60,000 bases of DNA, from NCBI GenBank assembly GCA_030704615.1, contig CM060733.1:36830001-36890000 (forward strand), in the 5' to 3' direction. Each line of letters starts with the position of its first letter. Position 1 is the stretch's first letter. The notes below the pieces were generated by a model. It was given only the letters and a program-made list of their open reading frames with translations. It did not search any database and was not told the DNA's origin. A program made the translations under genes and the position numbers. This DNA is from Takakia lepidozioides (taxonomy: Eukaryota > Streptophyta > Takakiopsida > Takakiales > Takakiaceae). Below are positions 10,855-20,997 of the stretch, piece after piece.

Positions 10855-11813
10855 TGTTAGAGGGCTGCTTGGGACTCACACGCTTTTACGGGATCTGTGG
10901 GGTACCCTTAATTTTTACACAGAATGAGACCAACAGGAGCCTTAGGGGTGACAGCAACAGGCTTAGGGAGGGAGATACACAGCCCGACACAGCCGTCATA
11001 GTCCGTCACAATCCAACACAGCCAACACAGCCCGTCACAGTCAGACACAGCCGTCACAGCTTCGCACAGTCGACACAGCCCAACACAGCCAGTCACAGCC
11101 CGATACAGCCGCCACAGCTTCGCACAGCCCTACACAGCCCGCCACAGCCTGATACAGCCAGTCACAGCTCCGCACAGCTGGGGGACAGTTATCATTAGTA
11201 GGGAACAACGGTGGGGGAACGACATCTGAAAAAGGAATGTGTACTACAGGGATGACGGTTAGTTAGGAAAGCGGTTAGAACAGCTTGTAGGTAGAAAAAG
11301 CGAAGAGCGGGGAGGTCTAAAAATCACTTCTTGGTGGGGGACTTCTGGCATCAAGGCTTAGAAATAGGGGGGAGAGCACATCTCTGAGTGGGAAAATGAA
11401 GAGCACGGAGTAGGAGAAGTGACGATCTGTTGTTACTTGATGAATGCAAGCTGTAGAATTGTAATATAGAGTAGATTAGAGACACCATGGCTTCAGCCTG
11501 ATACTTGAAAGATATTAATCTGATACATACTTCATACTCACATTGTGTAGAGAGACCTGAGTGAAGCTGTGGAATGAATGGATGGAACTTGATAGATTTC
11601 TGAAGCAAATTGATACTTAATTGCAGACAGTAAGGTAACTCGCTAACATGAATGTGGGAAGGAGTACAAATAGGAAACACCCCCATGATACACTAGCTGT
11701 AGGTCATGACTGATTGTTCTGAGCGGGCTAAGTGCTTAGAGATTTCCAACTCTTCTATCTTGGAGTTCCCACCTCGGATAGCGAAGGGATGGGTGAGTAA
11801 AAGCCGCTCGACA
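10855..11813 (+). repeat. 3' LTR, plus orientation
   Basis: About 959 bp with ends TGTTAGAGG...CTCGACA. It is preceded by a polypurine tract at 10839-10854. It is an inverted copy of the left LTR at 6345-7352. It contains a CACAGCC minisatellite at about 10980-11180. On its right the sequence at once becomes the Pro/Tyr-rich minus-strand ORF, so this end is an insertion boundary. No primer-binding site follows it, as expected for a 3' LTR. Confidence 0.75.
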
Positions 11814-12704
11814 CACCTGATGTCCCCCCAGGAGTAAGGCTGGAATCCTGCAAGGTTTCAGCAGTACCTTGTATGTTACCACCTTCACTCTGTTGTGGCT
11901 GGACTGATGTCTCCCACCCCACAGGATGATGCAGAGCAGATGCATCCTCGGTTTGTTTCAGAATGTCTTTCCCTTTCAGGGTATTAGGTGTACCTGGAGA
12001 TGTTGGATAAAGAGGTGGCCGCGGTGCAGTGAAGCTCGAAGGTGCCGGCTGTTGCACTCCAATGTAGTTGGATGCTGAAGGTTGGTGGCCACCATACTGG
12101 ACCTGCCCCTGGTGTGGTCTTGCAGGGCTGGTAGGATAGAGGGTGGAAGTAGGTTGGTTGTACATAGGCCGAGGAGGATACATAGTATGAGGATGCATTC
12201 CATAATGGTGGTAAATGGAATACCCACCTTGACTAGGATCATGCATTGGAGCGCCTGCAGGTGGAGCAAAAGAATTGTAATTGTGGCACTGAGGATCATT
12301 ATTTGGAGGTTGATAGTGAGGATATGGCATGTGCCCATGCAGATTATACCCTGACATGGCAGGATACTGCGGGTACATAGGCGGATACGAGGGAGGAGCC
12401 GATAGTGGTGGATACAAGGGAGTTGGAACGTCAGTCTGTGGAGTGGGCCGGGCTGGTTTTTCGTAAGTTGGAACAGCCGCACCGCACCATTCATCACAGC
12501 AGCTGGCGCAGTAGTTGGTGCACACTTCGCTGGAGTAAGAGACTTATGCTCGTTCGCATCCTTCCCTGCAATTTCTTTCCTTTTTTTGACTGAACTCTGC
12601 ACACATTGCTCAACATCAACATGAGAAACAATATAATTCTCATACTTGTCCACTCGAACATGCATGAATTCCAGAAGCAACTGTAACAATGCTTCATTGC
12701 CCAC
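11814..12704 (-). pseudogene. Pro/Tyr-rich protein gene interrupted by an LTR
   Basis: On the minus strand an N-terminal part from 12704 (MGNEALLQLLLEFMHVRV...) has a helix-like segment and a Lys-rich linker (VKKRKEIAGKD). A frame change near 12480 leads into a long Pro/Tyr/His/Gly-rich stretch (for example YPPMYPQYPAMSGYN), read from 12525. Such sequence is low complexity and typical of disordered assembly or RNA-binding regions; I cannot name the family. The reading runs into the LTR end at 11813 and stops inside the LTR at 11755, so the C-terminus has been replaced by LTR sequence. It could be a host gene or the gag of another element. Confidence 0.45.
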
Positions 12705-13447
12705 TAAACTGGGGCTGGAAACCTATACATAAATGTTAAAGGTGCCCAGAATGCTGACCCAAAAATCTCTGAAGTCGGAGGGATTGAACTTTCCAAACTT
12801 GAGAGGCCCAGACTTCTGTAACATTCCATACATGGCATTGTGTCCTCTGTTCAGCATATTCAAATTTCACGCTGAGGCTCGGGTTATATTCGAACAATCC
12901 CTAAATTTGTCCAGAGAGGTACTCAAAAGGAAAAAGAGCAAGATTTATATACCATCATGAAGGAGAGTCAAGCATACCATCACATTGCTGAAAACAAAGG
13001 CACATGGTCCATAAGTTGAATTGGCAAAAAGATGTTGGAGGGTTTAGGGGTAAGGACTTCAAGTGCCTCTAGTGCTGTACTATCTATCTGGCTTTGTTGC
13101 CAGATTTGCAATCCCTCTTTCCTCTCTGTTTGCTATTCAAAGGTATTCTTCCCGCCCTGAGTTTAAATTTCAGTCTAGTGCCGAGGGTGGGTAAACCATT
13201 GAGGTCATCCCATGTCACAGACTGGAAACAAGTTCAAGGAAGTTTTCAGCCTAACTTCATTTTCATCAGAGAATTTCCTGCAACAGACATGGCTTTGGAC
13301 ACTACAGCCTCTAAGTCAGATTTATCCAGCAGGGTCAAGATTTGCGGGCTGAGATTCAGATTGTCGTGCACCTAAGCATCGTGCCACAACATACATCGCT
13401 GTCCACCACACAATCTAAGCACACAATCCTAGAAAGCTATACCACAA
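12705..13447 (-). pseudogene. possible upstream exons or remnant of the Pro/Tyr-rich gene
   Basis: Short minus-strand readings look protein-like: one at about 12900-12725 containing KFGKFNPSDFRDFWVSILG and one at about 13370-13260 containing LNLSPQILTLLDKSDLEAVV. They are separated by stops and lie upstream of, and on the same strand as, the Pro/Tyr-rich ORF. They may be degraded exons of it. Splice sites could not be fixed, so this is weak. Confidence 0.25.
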
Positions 13448-13689
13448 TGATAAGAGATGAGAAATGAGAGAAGTAAAAGACAATGAAAGCTCTCAAAGCA
13501 TGAAGCAATCACATGAAGAACAAGCCCTAGTCCTTCCAAGTGAAATCCACTCTATCACATAAACTAAGTCAAGCCAAGGGCACCTTTGCTAAAGGAATCC
13601 ACCCTACAAAGCCCTCAACACACTCCCTCTCAATACCTAGAGCTATGGAGGTGAGAGAAGCTCATGGAGGCTCAACTACAAGAAGATGA
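13448..13689. repeat. 242-bp dispersed repeat, copy 1
   Basis: The sequence from TGATAAGAGATGAG to ACAAGAAGATGA matches 19842-20083 over the full 242 bases with one difference that I can see (AAGTAAAAG here, AAGTAGAAG there). Just after it a 20-odd-base part (CTCATGGAGGCTCAACTACA) is repeated again at about 13691-13712. Confidence 0.9.
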
Positions 13690-13892
13690 AGGCTCATGGA
13701 GGCTCAACTACAGCGCCCAAATCCGGAATGCTGCCGCCGTAGCACTATGGTCCTAGGCGCAGGACCCACCTTCTTCACATTCGACCCCACTGCCACTCCC
13801 TGTACATGTGGTCCCTGCAAAACATATAGTGCCAGCCTTGCGTGAGAGGGCATCCGGGGGGAACAAAATAAACATGGACTTTGGCTTCAATG
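13690..13892. other. short non-coding spacer
   Basis: No gene recognised. It holds a second copy of the short GAGGCTCAACTACA motif and then unique sequence up to the end of the phosphatase-domain exon. Confidence 0.5.
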
Positions 13893-16167
13893 TCATGTTG
13901 CAAACAGTAAGGTTAGTTTCACCTGCATGGGCACAGAAGTACTTCCCCCAACGACCCCAACCTCTCCCACATTCAAGCTGCCAGTCGGGGTCAGCTTCCG
14001 TGTGCTTGTGAAGACACGCACATCCTTAGAGCAAAACAAATCTTGGCAGTAGGGCCAGACTGTTTCTAAAAGGTAGTCTGAATCGGGCCCCTCACTGACA
14101 TTGCCAGTGACATCAAATGACAATGGATGGACCATGTTCAAAGGGGAGTTCCCCCTCCCCTTGTGTGGTGAATCATCCACTAGGAGGGTGTTGGATTCGT
14201 TAAATCCAGAAAATTCCGACCACACCCTCGACAGTCTCTTCTGTAAGTTCTGTACGACAGGCCCTTTTGTGAAGTGTGGCTCTATCAAGGGGTCACACTC
14301 CTCTTGTGACCACACAAAGAGGGGAGAACCCTTGACCCCCTGCATCACCACTTTGAAGATGTCTGCAACATTCCCCTTGGAAGCACAGGACCATATCCCA
14401 ACATAGAAATACCGGAAGAGAAGGTTTAAAAACTCGCAGACCTGGGGCCTTGGGAAAACATACTTGTTGGTGGTCAACACCCATGGCCAATGACGCCTCG
14501 GGTTGGGCTGAAAGTTAGGAATAGAGTGGCACAGGATCCCGTTCAGGTCTAGAACAATTAGTTTCGACTTTTCTATGGAAGGAGCTTTTGAAGGGGTGTC
14601 ACGGGGTCTCACCTCAGTGGGTTGGGAGACAACAGTCACCCTGGAGGGCAAAGTTCCGGTCCCCCTGCAGCCTGGACCAGGCAAACTACCACCCTCTCCC
14701 CCTACAGCTTCCCCTTTTCCCCCATCATGAGCAATGACCCCCCCATCGTCCATGTCATCCCCACCAACTTGCTGGACCTCTCCCTCTTCAACGAGTGGAC
14801 CATGCCCCCCACTGTGAATATCATCAACAACAGCCCGGACCTCTGTCACATCCCTACCCACTACAATTACTTCCTCCTTGTCAGGTACAATGGTCGCAGC
14901 AGGGGGGTCTTCCATAATGCCACCCGTCACACCCCCTTTTTGCCCCATCATGAGTTCCACTATCTTCTTCAGTTGTGCTTCCATTCCCCTCTCCCGAACC
15001 GCAGAGAGAGCCGCAAGCCTCTCCAGGGCCCCGATGCAGGCTGCCATTGAGTTCCCCGCTCCCTACACATACAAACACCCACCCGTACTGTTAAAAACCA
15101 GAAGAAGAGGCCGAATGTGCAGGATTTCAGGCATTTGGAGATGGCTGGGTTTGGCATAACACCCCTCGTGTACCATGCGTGGGGGCCCCACATACCCACC
15201 AAATCTTAGTACAACAACAGATTCATGAATGGAAACCGGACTTCAAAACATACCTGGCTCAAAACAGACTCTGATGGGGTGCCAGTCGCAGCGTTCTTTT
15301 GCTCCGCCCCGAGCTCGAATAGTGACGGGCTCCGCGCTTTGCGTCTTTTCTGTATTTGCCCATCCACACACTATCAGTACAAAATGCCAGGAGCATATGG
15401 ACAAAGCACTGCCCTGCATATCACATAACAACTAATTCTGCACAAGCAATAAGACCCACTCGTGGGTGTCTCTTCCATCAGAACATGCCACAACGTAAGA
15501 GCAATGAGAAGGGGGTGAGGGAGATTACCAAACGGGCTGCTTGGCCTGCAACTCCTGCCCGGCCCCAACGCGAGGGGTTCGTGACACAAGCACGCGCTTG
15601 CTTCATCCCTTCAGCCTTTGCAAGTCCACGAGGGGACTCCCAGTAGGCAACAAGCTTATCCCAATAGGCAAGTTCAGTGTTCATTGGCCTCACACCAGTC
15701 TTCGCCCATTTATCTTTCAGTTTTGCTCTTTCTCCTTTCATTATCTTCCCACATTGCTTCACTATAAAATCACGATTGGCAGGGATAGGTGTGTACTCGT
15801 ACATTCCATTTATGCCCTCTATTATTGTTGACATGGCACTCTGGGACTGCTGGTCAATGTCTTGTACGCTTGAGTCAAGGTAACGCAATGCCAGGCCACG
15901 CAAATCACGCTCCCAGTGTTCCTTATCTTCGCAGCCAGCATTGATGACTCCATTTCCATGCACCTCCACCTTGTGGCGCTTTAGCCCTGCAGCCACCCTT
16001 CCCTCTCCATCTCCTTCCCATTGTTTCATGGCATGGCGTCGTTCCTTCCTCAGCTCTGATGTTCGTTTCCTGCCCCCATGCTCTGGAGCAGCGCCGTCAT
16101 ACGTTGTGGGGGGTGACTGATGTGTGCCGGAGGGGGAGGGCCGTATGGAGATGTGGGAGGCCCCCAT
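13893..16167 (-). CDS. transposase-associated domain fused to FCP1/NIF phosphatase domain (two-exon model)
   Basis: Exon 1 is 16167-15529 and exon 2 is 15062-13893. The intron at 15528-15063 (466 bp) begins GTAATC and ends GTGTAG, and both exon ends are phase 0, so the join is in frame. The model predicts 602 residues. Residues about 70-200 resemble the plant En/Spm transposase-associated (Ptta-type) domain: a WAKTGVRP block, then YWDKLVAYWESP and a basic tail. The middle has a coiled-coil stretch (GALERLAALSAVRERG) and an acidic/Gly linker. The C-terminal half is an FCP1/NIF HAD-family phosphatase domain with motif I VLDLNGIL, motif II-like GIWSCAS and motif IV TLLVDDSPHK. In motif I the usual second Asp of DxDx(T/V) is Asn, as in a known plant subgroup, so activity is uncertain. 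Upstream P/H-rich frames (16050-16360) may hold further N-terminal sequence. The parts are seen; their splicing into one protein is inferred. Confidence 0.5.
15063..15528 (-). other. predicted intron joining the Ptta-like and phosphatase exons
   Basis: On the minus strand the donor is TTTG|GTAATC and the acceptor GTATGTGTAG|GGAGCG. Both flanking frames are at codon boundaries. No competing conserved reading is visible inside the 466 bases. Confidence 0.45.
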
Positions 16168-16899
16168 TGTGACGTGGCAACATCAGGAAGCCAGCGCCAC
16201 GACCCCGAAGCAGGGGGGGCTCCCCATGGTGCACTCTGTTGTGAGACCATCCGACAGGGGGTGGGTGCCAAGGTTGGTGTTGGTTGGCATTGTGTGGTGG
16301 CTGTGAGTGCTTTGCTGCAACTTCACTCCCCTTCCGCTGCCAAAAACATCCCACACACAAAGTGCATCAGCTGTAGTCCTATTGAACACAACCTCATCAG
16401 AGCACAAACCATCCCACAACCACAACTATGGATTGGCTGACCTCAAACCCACTCCCCTGCAGCGCAAGTGCCAAAAATTGAAAAGGAGAGGGACAGAATG
16501 TCCTCATAACATGTAAGGCCATTCATTGGTGAAGAAACAGAATGTGGGCGGGTTCACATCAGTACCACATGAAACTTACCAGGAAACAGAATATCCATCC
16601 GGGTTTTGCACATATGCAGTGGACATCTATTCACACAATCAGCAAATGGTTGTATGGCGGAGCCCAGCAACGGAGCCCCAAAAGGCCTAAAGACTCTCAA
16701 TGTTGGTACACACAGGTGCAGAGACAATTCAATTGAAAGGATATTGCAGACCTAGCCTCGTTGGAGTTATCAACGCATATAGCAAATGCGTACTCCAACG
16801 CAGGTGCAATGACGTGACAAAGCAACATTTCCTTGACCTAAAAACTAGTCCCTCTGCACACAGTGGTAGACCTGAAGGTTTTTCCACGATGTCCTCCCC
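16168..16899. other. spacer, possible P/H-rich upstream coding sequence
   Basis: On the minus strand, frames ending at 16050 and 16097 give Pro/His-rich text (for example SPYGPPPPAHISHPPQ), which may be a disordered N-terminus of the fusion gene in a shifted frame. The remainder up to the LINE shows nothing I can support. Confidence 0.3.
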
Positions 16900-17642
16900 C
16901 ATGTCACAAATTGAAAACATGTTCAGGGATGTTTTCTGCCTAACTTCATTTTCTGCCCAATCAGATCTCCTCTACGCTGATGATGTTGCCCTTTTGGCAC
17001 AATCCCCAGTCTTTCTGCAACGCCATCTCAAAATTTTGGAACAGTTCTGCAAAGACTATGGGATGCAAGTCAATCTTAGCAAGACCAAGATCATGGTCTT
17101 CAATGGCCAGGCTGATCGTAGATTCATCTTCAACCAGCAGGAAATTGAGATTGTCAAATCATACCGGTACCTAGGTCTGGTTATCCACTCCCCCAAGTTT
17201 CACTTTGCAGCCACTGCCTTGGACAGATTGACTAAAGGTAAGGCGGCCTCCGTCCGCCTTCACGCCAAATGCAAGCAAATACATCTGCGGCATCCCCCGA
17301 CCAAAAAGTGGTTGTTTGACACCGTCGTCAGCCCTGATCAATGGTTGTGAGTTATGGGCACCTGGTGTCCCTGTCTCCTGGTGGAAAAAGAATTTGGAAC
17401 CATTACAGTCATCTTTTCTCCAAGCAATGATTGGCGCCAGGAGCACAACTCCATCTCAGATCCTAGGTGCAGAGTTCGCATGTGTACCATTGCAATCCGA
17501 GGCACAGTTCAGGCTTACAATCTTTCTCCATAGATTGCAGGCCCTTCCACCCAAAGGGCTAGTGGCAAGGGCCCTCACAACATCTATGAGGCTCAAAGCT
17601 GTAGGTTTCGAGAACTCTTCCTCACACACACACGAACTGTAG
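16900..17642 (+). pseudogene. 5'-truncated LINE reverse transcriptase
   Basis: The frame of 16700-17350 contains the reverse-transcriptase catalytic block LLYADDVALLAQSP at about 16970-17010, followed by NLSKTKIMVFNG and YRYLGLVIHS, the usual palm and thumb motifs of non-LTR retrotransposons. After a frame change near 17325 the reading continues in 17316-17642 with GCELWAPGVPVSWW and LQSSFLQAMIGARSTTPSQI, the segment that follows the thumb in this group. The endonuclease and the first half of the reverse transcriptase are missing, consistent with the 5' truncation common for LINEs. It is not functional. Confidence 0.75.
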
Positions 17643-18556
17643 AGACAGGTGGTTTTCCAGGATGTCGTTGTTTGAGTCGATTTTGGTCATTTCTCTCAGT
17701 GTCTTGTTGGAAAGATTCTAGTTATGATGGGAAGCGTCGTGATGGCTTTTAAATGGTTTGTTGTTGAGTGTAACTTTTCATCATGTTGTGGAATCTACCG
17801 GTTGGTATAAAATGTCAACTGTCTTCTCTGCCAAAGGATGTGCGGCTGAACCTTTCAAATTGAGATTGCAGGAGGAGGGAATTGACGGTAGTGAAATGGG
17901 AGTGGCAGAGCCAAATTGAGGAATCTTTGCAAAGGAGAATCCGGCCCCCTGCAACGGCGTGCACAAACAGCATTGAAGAGGCTCCCCAACAAAAATGAGT
18001 TCCCCTCGCCCATGAAAGGGAAAAGCAGCTACACATCAAATTCTTGCAAGTACAGGGGGGTACTCAGGCCTCCTTGGGAGAAAGAGTGCCATAAACACAG
18101 ACACATCCTTAAATGTAAAAATTGGAGAAGCGAACGTCTGGTGGCAATATCTGCCTAAACCAGAATTATCCTCCATTCCAGCGCACATGTAAAGGGTCGA
18201 ATGATAACTCGGAATCCCAGTTGGAGATAATGAGACGAATACATGACTATCTTGCGAGTTTCAACTTTCTTGGAGGTAGTTTCCAGTTTCTCTGGTGTCA
18301 CAACTGCCTTCAAGCTGGGTTTAGAGGAATTAAGTCCCACTCGCAAATGCAGAATGTCTCCCTCATCTGCATGGGGAAAATAGGGTTTGGCATGATATGA
18401 TTGTAGTTCATAACCAAAGGGCATATTCTTCAGCTTTGACGTCTTTGCGATCTTCTTCTGTGACGCCTTCTGCATAACTTGTGAAATGGAAAAGCAGCTA
18501 CACATCAAATTATTGCGATGCCACTTAATGGCACTATGAACGTTTCGAGCATGCTG
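17643..18556. other. non-coding spacer with a 23-base direct repeat
   Basis: No gene recognised. The sequence GAAAAGCAGCTACACATCAA with its continuation ATT occurs at about 18020-18042 and again at about 18488-18510. The rest shows nothing I can support. Confidence 0.5.
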
Positions 18557-18841
18557 TCAGAAAACTAGACGGACAAAAACCCAATTCAGCAGCCTCACCT
18601 TGCGTGGATACTTGGGAATTGATGCCAGAAGGGCATGCCCGTATGCGCGCTCCATCGTGCCTCCATCCAGCACATTCTGTAAATGTTGAATGACCAAGAC
18701 CCCGATGTCACACCGTTCTGAGAAGCCAATACGCGCGCTCACAGTATACGAAGGCCTTGCCGTGTCAGGATTTGCATTCCCACGTCCCGCCATGTCCGAC
18801 GCAGCACTTGCATCCTTGTCTCTGCCAGGTGGAGGCAGCAC
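18557..18841 (-). CDS. uncharacterised short ORF
   Basis: A 94-residue frame with even composition, including SARIGFSERCDIGVLVIQHL and ALLASIPKYPRKVRLLNW. It looks more like coding sequence than the surrounding spacer, perhaps one exon of a larger minus-strand transposon gene, but I recognise no family. The start Met is only the first in frame. Confidence 0.25.
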   Translation of the reverse strand: MLPPPGRDKDASAASDMAGRGNANPDTARPSYTVSARIGFSERCDIGVLVIQHLQNVLDGGTMERAYGHALLASIPKYPRKVRLLNWVFVRLVF

Positions 18842-19829
18842 ATATTAAAATATCTATTCCCCCAAGGCCACATTTTGTTTACCTCTTTTTGTGAAAGCCA
18901 CGTCAGCAAATGTGCTGCCGAGTCATGGGTGCAATGAATGCGCAATGGTTCATGGAGTCGTTGAGTCGACTACATATTCACTTTAATGAATAAATATCTT
19001 TATTCCATTAATCGAATTAGGAAAGAAAATTTGTAGTCGCATGTGCAGTAATTACAACCACTTGTAATTTTGGCTTTTTCAAATTTTATGTGTTTACGCA
19101 ATTCGTAAAATAGCCCGGAATTTTGCTACGACTCCGGAGTCGTTGACCCCACTTCTGTCCGCCGTCTGAAATGCCCCCGTGGGCCCACATTGTCTGTTTC
19201 GACTCTCCAGTAGTCCCGTTTACTACCAAGTGGTTCCCGGAGTGGTCGCGGACATGCAGTCGAATCGGAAAAGACACGAATGCTTCTAGTGTCTCCAAGC
19301 CCTTCCAATGGCACCCTAAGCTTGGCTCCACACCACCATGTTTGGAAGATTTCTTCACATGCTCCCTTTCAAAACCTCTTGAGCTTCTTAGTGCTCTCTA
19401 AGTGCTTGCCCTTGTTGTCTTCAAGCCCAAGCATATATAGCTCCTTGGCTTCTCTTCCACAACATCCACACTTTGAACTTGCTTAACCCTAGCTTGATAG
19501 TGAAATGAGCACTAACAAGCCTTTAGTCACTCTCCACAAGCCATGGCGCACACCATCGACTCCATAATGCATACAAAGGATTCTCAAACCCTAGAATCCA
19601 TGCTTCCACACACACAAGACTTCCTCCTTACAATCCTTGCAAAATCTTGTGACTCGAGAGCTTTCTTCTCAAGCTCTCCAACTCCTTGGTGCATGCAATA
19701 CTCGAGCACCTTTCCTTGCAACCCTTTGCAAGCCTTGTGATACAAGAGCTAAATTCTCCTAGCTCTCAACCTCTTTAAAATACAAGTGCAAAACTAATCC
19801 TTACACTCCGCACTCACAAGCATAAGGTG
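18842..19829. other. non-coding spacer
   Basis: No gene recognised. The part from about 19290 to 19800 is C/T-rich with many CTT/CTC words on the plus strand and several short open frames that look accidental. Confidence 0.5.
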
Positions 19830-20083
19830 ATCTTCTTGTAGTGATAAGAGATGAGAAATGAGAGAAGTAGAAGACAATGAAAGCTCTCAAAGCATGAAGC
19901 AATCACATGAAGAACAAGCCCTAGTCCTTCCAAGTGAAATCCACTCTATCACATAAACTAAGTCAAGCCAAGGGCACCTTTGCTAAAGGAATCCACCCTA
20001 CAAAGCCCTCAACACACTCCCTCTCAATACCTAGAGCTATGGAGGTGAGAGAAGCTCATGGAGGCTCAACTACAAGAAGATGA
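19830..20083. repeat. 242-bp dispersed repeat, copy 2, with 13-bp inverted ends
   Basis: 19842-20083 is the second copy of the repeat at 13448. In this copy the ends form a perfect 13-bp inverted repeat: ATCTTCTTGTAGT at 19830-19842 and ACTACAAGAAGAT at 20069-20081. Copy 1 has the right motif but not the left one. Confidence 0.85.
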
Positions 20084-20640
20084 GCCTCCTCAACACTCAC
20101 AAGGGGAAAACCTATCTCTATGTCTCAAGTGAGGCTCAACACCTCACTTGGCATGTGAGACCAAATGAAGTCCCAACACACAAAATATAAATATAAATAT
20201 CTAAAATGTCCTAGTTAACTAGAAGTAGGTAATTCTAGATAACCATGACTAAAACCATGACAAGATCCTTGAGAATCTCTTCTATTCTCTTCTGCCAGGA
20301 CTTAGCCTGTTTGACAAGGTGATCCTGCTTCCAAGACGTCGGGAGCTTAAGGGATGCCAAACTCACCCCGAACAACCACATTGGTTGTTTGGAGCATGCT
20401 GACATGCACTCCATAAGCACCCCACTTGAATGGATTCTAGAGACTTTGCAATAGAGACTAAGAGATAGATGTACTCATGAGACCAACTTAGTACCCACTG
20501 TAGTCGGTGTAGAAATGAAGTGGTACTTTAGCTATAACGTCCGCAGAAAGCTGAAAGAGCTCATGGGGCAAGAGAAAAGAACAAGAAAGTGAGATGGGCC
20601 CTCCACAAGCAACCCAAAAACAACTATTGTTCAAGGGTTT
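20084..20640. other. non-coding spacer
   Basis: No gene or repeat recognised beyond the continuation of low-complexity CTC/AAG words. Confidence 0.4.
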
Positions 20641-20997
20641 GTCTAAGAGCCATGTTGAGCTGACAAGGTGAGTTCCATACACATCATAAGGGAATCTACC
20701 TTGTATATTAAGCTGCCTAGCATTCTGATCCTCGTAATGGAAGACCTCCGTGACAGATTAGGCATCATAGAATAAACAAGTGAATCTCCCACGGATCTCA
20801 TAGTAGAAAGGGCAGTGAAAAAAGAAAGGCTCATCACTTTCAATTTCCCTGTTGTTCCAACGCATGCGGGCATAGGCTGTCCTAACGTTCCAGTTGTCCC
20901 ACCTGCCAATCTCTTTCCGCAGACTCTGGGAGCCCACCAAGGTTGGGATGGGCCCAAAACTGCCATAGGGGGTCACGGACAGGTTATGACAATCCAA
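20641..20997 (-). pseudogene. C-terminal tail of a LINE polyprotein
   Basis: On the minus strand the frame 20997-20758 reads through RWDNWNVRTAYARMR and REIESDEPFFFHCPFYYEIR to LFYDA and then a TGA; after it the reading continues with VTEVFHYEDQNARQLN. The pattern E..FFF.CP.Y..IR is typical of the zinc-finger-like tail behind the reverse transcriptase of plant and algal LINEs. The two cysteines that normally precede it are not preserved. It is a small relic; no reverse transcriptase lies next to it. Confidence 0.5.
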
